Shown: positions 57,185 to 64,000 of the stretch, one piece after another
How positions within the stretch are numbered: position 1 is the first letter of the stretch
How the letters are laid out: the number at the start of each line of letters is the position of its first letter
DNA from: Euleptes europaea
Lineage: Eukaryota > Chordata > Lepidosauria > Squamata > Sphaerodactylidae
Assembly (NCBI RefSeq): GCF_029931775.1
Contig: NC_079317.1
Location: 25,906,169 to 25,970,168 of the forward strand
Direction of reading: 5' to 3'
Length of the DNA: 64,000 nucleotides
Translations under genes and position numbers: made by a program
Notes under the pieces: generated by a model
Told to the model about the DNA's origin: nothing
What the model saw: the letters and a program-made list of their open reading frames with translations, nothing else
Database searches by the model: none

Positions 57185-57310
57185 GCAGAAGAGAAAGTTG
57201 TGTAATAGCGGGTGACTTTACTGTCATTTTCTCATTATCTACACACACAATAGCATACTCAATGTGAGAGCAGCTGTATTCACCCATTATTACACAACTT
57301 TCTCTTCTGC
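57185..57310. repeat. Inverted repeat with 31-bp arms
   Basis: Arms 57185-57215 and 57280-57310 (GCAGAAGAGAAAGTTGTG and its complement) match at 29 of 31 positions across a 64-bp spacer. They may be the remains of a DNA transposon. Confidence 0.75.
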
Positions 57311-57319
57311 TTGCCTTCC

Positions 57320-59150
57320 TTATTTCCTTCTCCATTTCAAGAACACACACTGGGTATTGGGTAGCTAGGCAATAGCACGTCCCAGCATTTTATTGATTTA
57401 AAATATTTTTAAGCCAACTTTCCACTCAACTTAGGGTCCTCAAGACTGCTTAAAATGCATACAGATGTATATATATATAAAACACACACACACACAACCA
57501 CATGAAGTTACTTTGGGGGCATGGAATTTTTATCCTTAGCAATTTTGTATAGAAGTCTATTCCTCTTAAGTTTTCTGGCTCATTGGGCACTCCACCTCTT
57601 GGGCAACTCCACCTCTTATACACCCTTCCCTGTCCATCTTATATTGCTCATATTCAGGGACAGCCATATCCCATTGATTTCTATAATTCCATCAAGTTTC
57701 TGAAGTGCATACTGTGGACTGGATCCAGTGTAAAGGTTGCAGGACCCGTGTGGAGTAATAATCATGCAAGTCAGGAGGCTGCAGTGGGAAGGAAGATGGG
57801 GAAAATATTTGCCCCCACCTCTTGTGAGTGGAGAAGGCAGGAGTGCTCCACCCCCCTTCCTTACTGCAACCTCCTAGTCTATATGGGTCCTGCTAACCAG
57901 GGAATAAATTCTCCCAGGACTGGAAATGGCTGCTGGAGGGTTGGGAGAGCTGAGAGCTACAGCTGTCAGCACTTCCCGCAGATGGACTGTAGAACAGAAC
58001 CCTATATGTACGTTGGCACTTAAGAGCAAGTGCCCCTCTCTCCCACCTTAGCTTAGTGGTTTCTGTTATGGTCTTCCTGGGGCTAGGCATCACCCTGAAG
58101 GATTTTTTCCTGTTACGACAGTTTCCTGTCAACCCCATGGTACTGAAGTTTCCAGTGGGAACATTAAAACGTTTGAGGGGATAGAATCTGGGCCTGGATT
58201 TAAACCCACCCACCCCCCAAAAAATGAGGGGGGGAAAGGTAAACTCTACCTGAAATTTGAATCAAAACAAAAGGGATGAGCTGAACAACGCTAAATTAAC
58301 AACAAATATATACGTTTTAATATGGTGCACAGTATAGTTAAAAACACGAGGCCTATAGTGTAGGCTAACTATTCCCAATAGAGAAATACATATAAAGCAT
58401 ACACAGTTGATCAACTCAACCCTTTTGTTTTGATCCTGGTTTAAACCCACCATAGTCTGTACTGGAAACAGGGATTACAAGGTAAACAGGAATAAAATGT
58501 TTACATTTTAAAAGTGAACAAAAAAAATAGGTATTCAGAGGAAAAAAACACAACTGAGGCAAATATTAACTATTAACCAGGAATTGTGGTATGTTATATT
58601 TCAAACAGTACATGCCCACCAGAGCAAACCATTCTCTCAGACAGATCTGCCGCAACTTAGTTTCACATCAGACTCAGCCAACCCCGCTGGAATACTGTAA
58701 CGCCTTTACACACTGTTACCCAGACAGGTGAACTTAACCAATAGCTGATATCTCTACAGATATTTAATTCACAATCCTGATAAAACAATCCTTCCCTCTC
58801 ACTCCCAATTTCCCACTGTCCAACCAACAACTCTCAACCCTCAAAATATGACCGACCCTCTACTAATGCCCAGATCGTAACCTGTCTCCAGTACATACCT
58901 CCAATTGGCTGGTTCAGAGTGCAGTTCTCGTTGGATCCTGTGCTTCTGGGCTCCATTTTCTACTCTTTGTCTGTCACAACTTCTAATATTTGCATATAAA
59001 CAATATCATTTCCTTGTCCAAGTGCCTTCAGCATGCACATTTTCCCCACACTTCCTTGTTCCTTTTAAACAGCCATCACCCAGACTAGTTAAGCCATTGT
59101 CCCCTAAAGAGGAGTCATCCTGAACCCGATGATCTCCAGCCCCTATCAGG
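57320..59150. other. No gene recognised
   Basis: Upstream of DGLUCY. A segment starting near 57717 (GGACTGGATCCAGTG) resembles the ends of the MITE-like repeat at 55470. Otherwise nothing was assigned. Confidence 0.35.
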
Positions 59151-59159
59151 TTTCCCCAG

Positions 59160-59900
59160 TAAATAGCTTAAAAATTGCTCAGTGGCCTTAGTGATAATAA
59201 GCACCATCAATATGGTTCCAATTTGGTTAAAGTAGAGCCTTCTTCTTTTATACAGGTTGTCCCTATATTACCTAGTGCCTAACAAATTTTGCCTCTTGTC
59301 ACTATTGTTCATCCATGCTTGTCTAGCTGGCCCTGCATGCAGAACAGGCAGAATGCCTGAGAATTCTATCTTTCAGTCCTAACTAACAACCTTAAAATTT
59401 TCTCAAGGACTGCATCATTATGTGTCCCAACATCATTGGTGCTAACATGCACCACAACCACCGCCTCCTCCTTCACACTACCAACCAGTCTATCTAGACA
59501 GCTAATGTCAGTCTACATCTCAGGCAGGAAATTCATCATGTAGTCAAAACATCCATTACAACTGCATCTCTGTACTTTCCTAAGGAATGAATCTCTCAAT
59601 ACCAAGAGCTCCCCCGTCTAGTGGGGTATCTGCCATCCAAGTGTTTGTTGGGCTTTTTTTGCCATCTGAGGAATTGGTCCCTCTTAAAGGTTTATTCCCC
59701 CCACCCAACCAGACACCCTTCAACTCCAGGACTCTAATTCTCCCTGACACCATAGGACTATGGGAACAGGATGCGTCTAGCAGTTCCCTGAAAGTTTCAC
59801 TTACATACCTCTCTGCTGTTCTCAGCTTCTCCAGGTAAGCAATTTTAGTCTTAAGGGTATGAACTCATGTCCTGAAAGCCCAGGGGCTTATTGCACCAAG
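59160..59900 (-). mobile_element. CR1-type LINE ORF1, esterase-domain fragment
   Basis: The minus strand reads LLVLRDSFLRKVQRC and, further on, VVVVHVSTNDVG. These correspond to the GDS and HVGTND blocks of the SGNH esterase domain found in ORF1 of CR1-type LINEs. Here the GDS glycine reads Arg. Several stops interrupt the frame. No adjacent ORF2 is recognised. Confidence 0.6.
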
Positions 59901-60149
59901 AACACACTCACAACTCCTATCCAAAGCAGTAGCGGACTAACAGAGCTACCCATCGTGCTCTAACTTCTGCCCAGCTAGCTGCGCAATATTTTGGTTTCCC
60001 CATTCCACCACTGGCTTTCTACCTTCATGACTGATGCATTTTAACTTAAAACTAGGAAGATCATAGAGGACAATGCAGGTATCTGATAACATTATTTTAT
60101 TTTTATTTTCTTATTTAATTTATACCCTGCTCTTTACAGGCTCAGGGTG

Positions 60150-60200
60150 GCTTCCAACAATAAATAAATAAATAAACACACACACACATATACACACAGT
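60150..60200. repeat. AAAT and CA microsatellites
   Basis: (AAAT)n passes into (CA)n with AT interruptions. A similar TA/CA stretch lies at 57468-57496. Confidence 0.7.
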
Positions 60201-60369
60201 ATAATAAAACATCAATTTAAAATACAATTTACAACTTATACAACAGGTTAAAATAGCCATCGAACTTATACCAAACACCACAAAAAATGTAACATTATAA
60301 TTTAAAAATGAGGAGCCCATTATACACTGTAGGCTGAGGGCCCAAAGACAGCAAATTATAGCAAGCAAA

Positions 60370-63300
60370 AGAGTGGGGAAACTAAACGTTTTTGCAAATT
60401 AAAGCAAGCAAAAGAGGGGGAGAAAGGGGGGGAAGCCAATTCATTGATGGAACCATCGCTGCCTCAACCATATACCTGGTGGAACATCTCCATCTTACAG
60501 GCCCTGTGGCACTGAACTAAATCCTGCAGGGCCAGGGTCTCACTAGAAGAACAGTGCCTGACAAGAAGAATAGTGCCTGAGTTTCTTTGCACAGCTGCTG
60601 AACTCATCTCTTACCTTTGGCCCGACATTTTATTACTCGGATACTTTGCCCCACTGGGGCTCTCTTATTTGCAGATTTATTCATACTTGTTAATTAATTA
60701 TATATGTTTATCCTACTTTTCAGACAGAATTTACTTTTAAATCGCTCCCAGAAATCAAAATCTAAAAGCAAATGTCAATGTTCACTACACAATGTTTCTT
60801 GGGGACAGGATTCTTACCAAAGCAGGTTTCAGGCACAGTGGAAGAAGTGCCTGGCTGCTTGCTGCCCTCTCTTTGATTGCCTAAGGGGAGCTAGAGCTGG
60901 ATTCAGGCATGAGGGAGGAATGGCTGGCTGCTTCCTACCCTCAGTTTGGCCCCATCAACAGCCACTAGAAATAGAGCAGCTCTCTGATGGAGCTAGTGAC
61001 AGGGACAATGGAGGTTTTCCTGCTTCTTGCCTTTCCTCTGATGATGAATAGCAGCTGGAATCTGGGTGCCTATTATTGATGGGTGGATGCTTTCTAATAC
61101 ACCAATTAACAGTGCATCATGATTGTTGCTGCAAAGTCTGATATTAAAATGAATACTGGCTTGTCAATGACGTTTTTCAAAAAATTCTGCACCTTCTGCA
61201 ACAGCAAGAAGCATCTAAAATTAGATCTGAAAATATACATATAATCAGTTTTGGGAATTTATTAGTTCTGTGATTTGACAGAACATTGCAAATAACTTTT
61301 TTGCTTACCAATTTGTATATCTCACTAGGCAGTGTTTATGGTTGGAGTCACTCTGGAAATCAGATCTTCTTATAGCCCCTAGAACTTTCTTGCCTAGTAG
61401 ACTCAGTGTCTTCCATATAGGGCAGCAGAGTGGCCAGTTGCAGGACTACTAGTCTGAGTCCCTGCACTTCCTGACAGGAGTGGATTCAGGAACAAAAATC
61501 TGTAAAAAAAAAAAAACGTTAGAAAGAAAAGAACATCAGGGAATTAAGGAGAGGAGGAGCAATGAGAGAGACTATAAAAAAGTATGTATGGGTGGGAGAC
61601 AAGTACACTGGGCATTTAAGTGGGCCGATTGTGAGGTACAGTGGCTGAAGGAGATTGTATAGGGCTGAAATACACGTGGCATGGAACATCTGTGTGCAAA
61701 GCAGGTGAGATAAAGTGTCAGACTGAGCAGAGACTTGAGGATTGCTCAGAATGGCTACCCTCCCCCCTTTTCTCCCTGAGGAGCAAAAATATCTGGAAAA
61801 CCATGCAAAGGGTTTAGGATAGGACTTCTGTATGTTATCTACCAAAAGGAAATGTACAGCTAAGAGAACTTGGGAGACTGAGGGATGATTCACATGCTGC
61901 AAAGTCCTCATGGCTAACAAGTGGCCATCATGAGGGATTTGGGTCTGAGTGCCATTCTGGGAGCTCAATTACCAAGTGCAGCCAGGCTTCCCCACCGCAG
62001 CCAATTTCCCAACCTGAAACAGCCTGGGGATATTCTAGTCACCCCATTGGGGGGAACACATGCAGACATCAGGTCCTTCTCTTCATTCACTGCAGTCCCA
62101 GTGTGAATCAGGCCTCCGTGTGCCTCATAATTAAGCTCCCGGATGGGGCTTCCAATACACACATGGGGGGGCATGTGGACCTTGTAGCATTCAAATCGGC
62201 CCTTAGGGCCTGGGTCATAACGCTAACATGAAAGAATTGTTTCTATACCCTAAATGGTATTGTGTGCCTTTTAAAGAGTTGAATGGAAGGAAGAGTTCTG
62301 CTACGTATAGCTTCTCTTGTCAATATACGTGGTGACCTGGCATCCCTAAAGGGTCAGCCAGGGCCAAGCAGTGGGCTAGGGTGGTTGCTCATATTGAGTT
62401 TAACTAACCAGATCATTCTTTAGCTGCAGGTTTTTAGTTAGTATAATTCCTAGTCAACTTTATCCAAGTTCAAGTTAGGACCCCAGAGGGTTTCCAGTGA
62501 AAAGGTAGAGAACAAAGACCTATGGAAAACCTTCTAGTTAGATGACTTTGTTTTGTGTATTGCGTGTAAGTAAGATTTGCATACGAATGACTTTGTCCTT
62601 GATTAGAAATACCAACTCCAATCCTTTCTTCCTTTGGTTAAACACCACAATATGCTTCTTCTTTTTCTTTTTAAGTGAAGCTGTTCTTTACAGTTACTCT
62701 TGAGGCTCATGCAGCTTACTAGCACAGTTAAAACTCAGCACCAATATCTGGGGCAAATTATGGGTTTGGTGGCAGCTTATTGGGTACCCCATTCACCCTC
62801 CTCTAGTTTTGGAGACTTTCAGCATTTCCTTCTCTCCCTTTTCCCTACCCCAATCATCACAGCACTTAACTTATTCATACCCAGCAAGCTGTTCAAGGTG
62901 ATAATGCCAGGATATAAAAGCGAGGTACTTGAAAAAATGACAATATATAGGGTATATTATGTTCTAGTCAAAACCACTGCATACAATTCCAGTGAAATCA
63001 ATTGGTCTTACTTCTCAATAGAAATGTCACAAGAGGGCCATAAAAGCCCAATCTAAGGCTCAATTGCACACAGGTAACACGCAAATACTGTGGTCTCTGA
63101 ACTGACAGGCAGGGACCTTCTCCTTCCATTTCTCTGGCACTGATGAGAAATCCCCCCCCCCCTTTTGGTTCATTTTCATTGAGAAGGCCACATGCTTCAG
63201 AGCGTGTGGTAGCAGCACTGTATAGTTCAGTGCTTTATTCTTTTCTTATTAGCTGCCTTGGCCCCATGAAAGGGTGATATATTAATAAACAAAGTACAAT

Positions 63301-64000
63301 TGCAGGGGTTGCTTTGATAGGGGTGCCAGAGTGAAGCTTCTGTTAGCTCCTTGTACAACATCCTGGGCCCTTGTGAGTACTGGAAACTATTGAAAGGGGA
63401 TATTTCCTTGTGCTTTAAAACAAGTAAGGTGGAAGTGCCTGGCCCCAGCTTGTCTTGTAAAGGGTATGGCAGGATGGTTGCAATACAAACCTGAGATTGC
63501 TTGGAAGTCAACAGGATATCACAAACCCAAAGAAAGATACATGTCTTTTTGAAAGATTACTTTTGAAATCATTCATGACACCAGGATGAGATAAGGCTCA
63601 AGACAAACAGAGCAGCAGATTATATTTTTAAAACTTATCTGATGTTAAAATATGTATCAAATATATTTGAACAAAACAAAGTAACATTACTGTCTGCTAA
63701 TAAACTGATCCAAGCAACGCATGCAAAACTTACTTCCTCTTTGGCCTGTCAGAAATCATTTTGTAATTTCAGCTTCTGTGAAAATGACCAGAACACTATT
63801 CCTAAAAGTGTTTTAATCAGAATTCTTCCATCATACAGTTTCAACTGATTCTAATTGTCTTCCCACATTCTCACATTACTTCATAAGGATAAAGGTTATA
63901 TGCAAATTAGAAAACGTTTTAAAGGGATATGTTCATTCCATCATGCTTACTCCCAGGCCATTTATGCTTGGTAATTAGCGAGCTATGCAAACGACTATTG
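60370..64000. other. No gene recognised to the window end
   Basis: No splice-bounded coding exon or strong repeat was recognised. In human the gene beyond DGLUCY is RPS6KA5, but none of its kinase motifs was seen here. Confidence 0.35.

Noticed and set aside
57320-64000. Exons of RPS6KA5, the expected neighbour beyond DGLUCY
   Set aside because: No kinase-like or splice-bounded conserved peptide was found on either strand.

Overview
This window is vertebrate nuclear DNA, almost certainly from a squamate reptile. The repeats point that way: Sauria-type SINEs with a BovB-like tail, a BovB/RTE LINE, CR1 and L2 LINE pieces, several tRNA-derived SINE families (MIR/CORE-like and Ala-tRNA-like), hAT-type miniature DNA transposons and Penelope-like ends. 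A gecko is possible, but I cannot fix the species. There are no bacterial operons, CRISPR arrays or plasmid features.

Two host genes are clear and they converge. On the plus strand, 20495-21586 is the complete single coding exon of GPR68 (OGR1), the proton- and force-sensing GPCR. On the minus strand, twelve exons spread from 53255 down to 23695 give a complete 615-residue D-glutamate cyclase (DGLUCY, formerly C14orf159), a mitochondrial enzyme. Every DGLUCY exon was read from the sequence, with matching splice phases and an open frame to the stop. GPR68 and DGLUCY are also convergent neighbours on human chromosome 14, so this is conserved microsynteny.

Layout: 1-20 kb lies upstream of GPR68. 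It holds SINEs, MITEs, Penelope-like ends, a CpG-rich block near 10.9-11.4 kb that could be the GPR68 promoter, and two weak candidate coding exons near 0.9 and 2.4 kb. 20-24 kb holds GPR68 and the last DGLUCY exon. 24-53 kb is DGLUCY introns and exons with many LINE, SINE and DNA-transposon insertions, including a repeat family with a conserved internal hairpin. 53-64 kb lies upstream of the DGLUCY start codon. It holds CR1 and SINE copies and a small CpG-rich patch; no coding exon of another gene was recognised there.

The two genes are not known to share a pathway; their link is positional. I see no undescribed multi-gene system here. The most unusual content is in the repeats: hammerhead-ribozyme-like cores in Penelope-like ends, fold-back DNA, and the hairpin-bearing repeat family.
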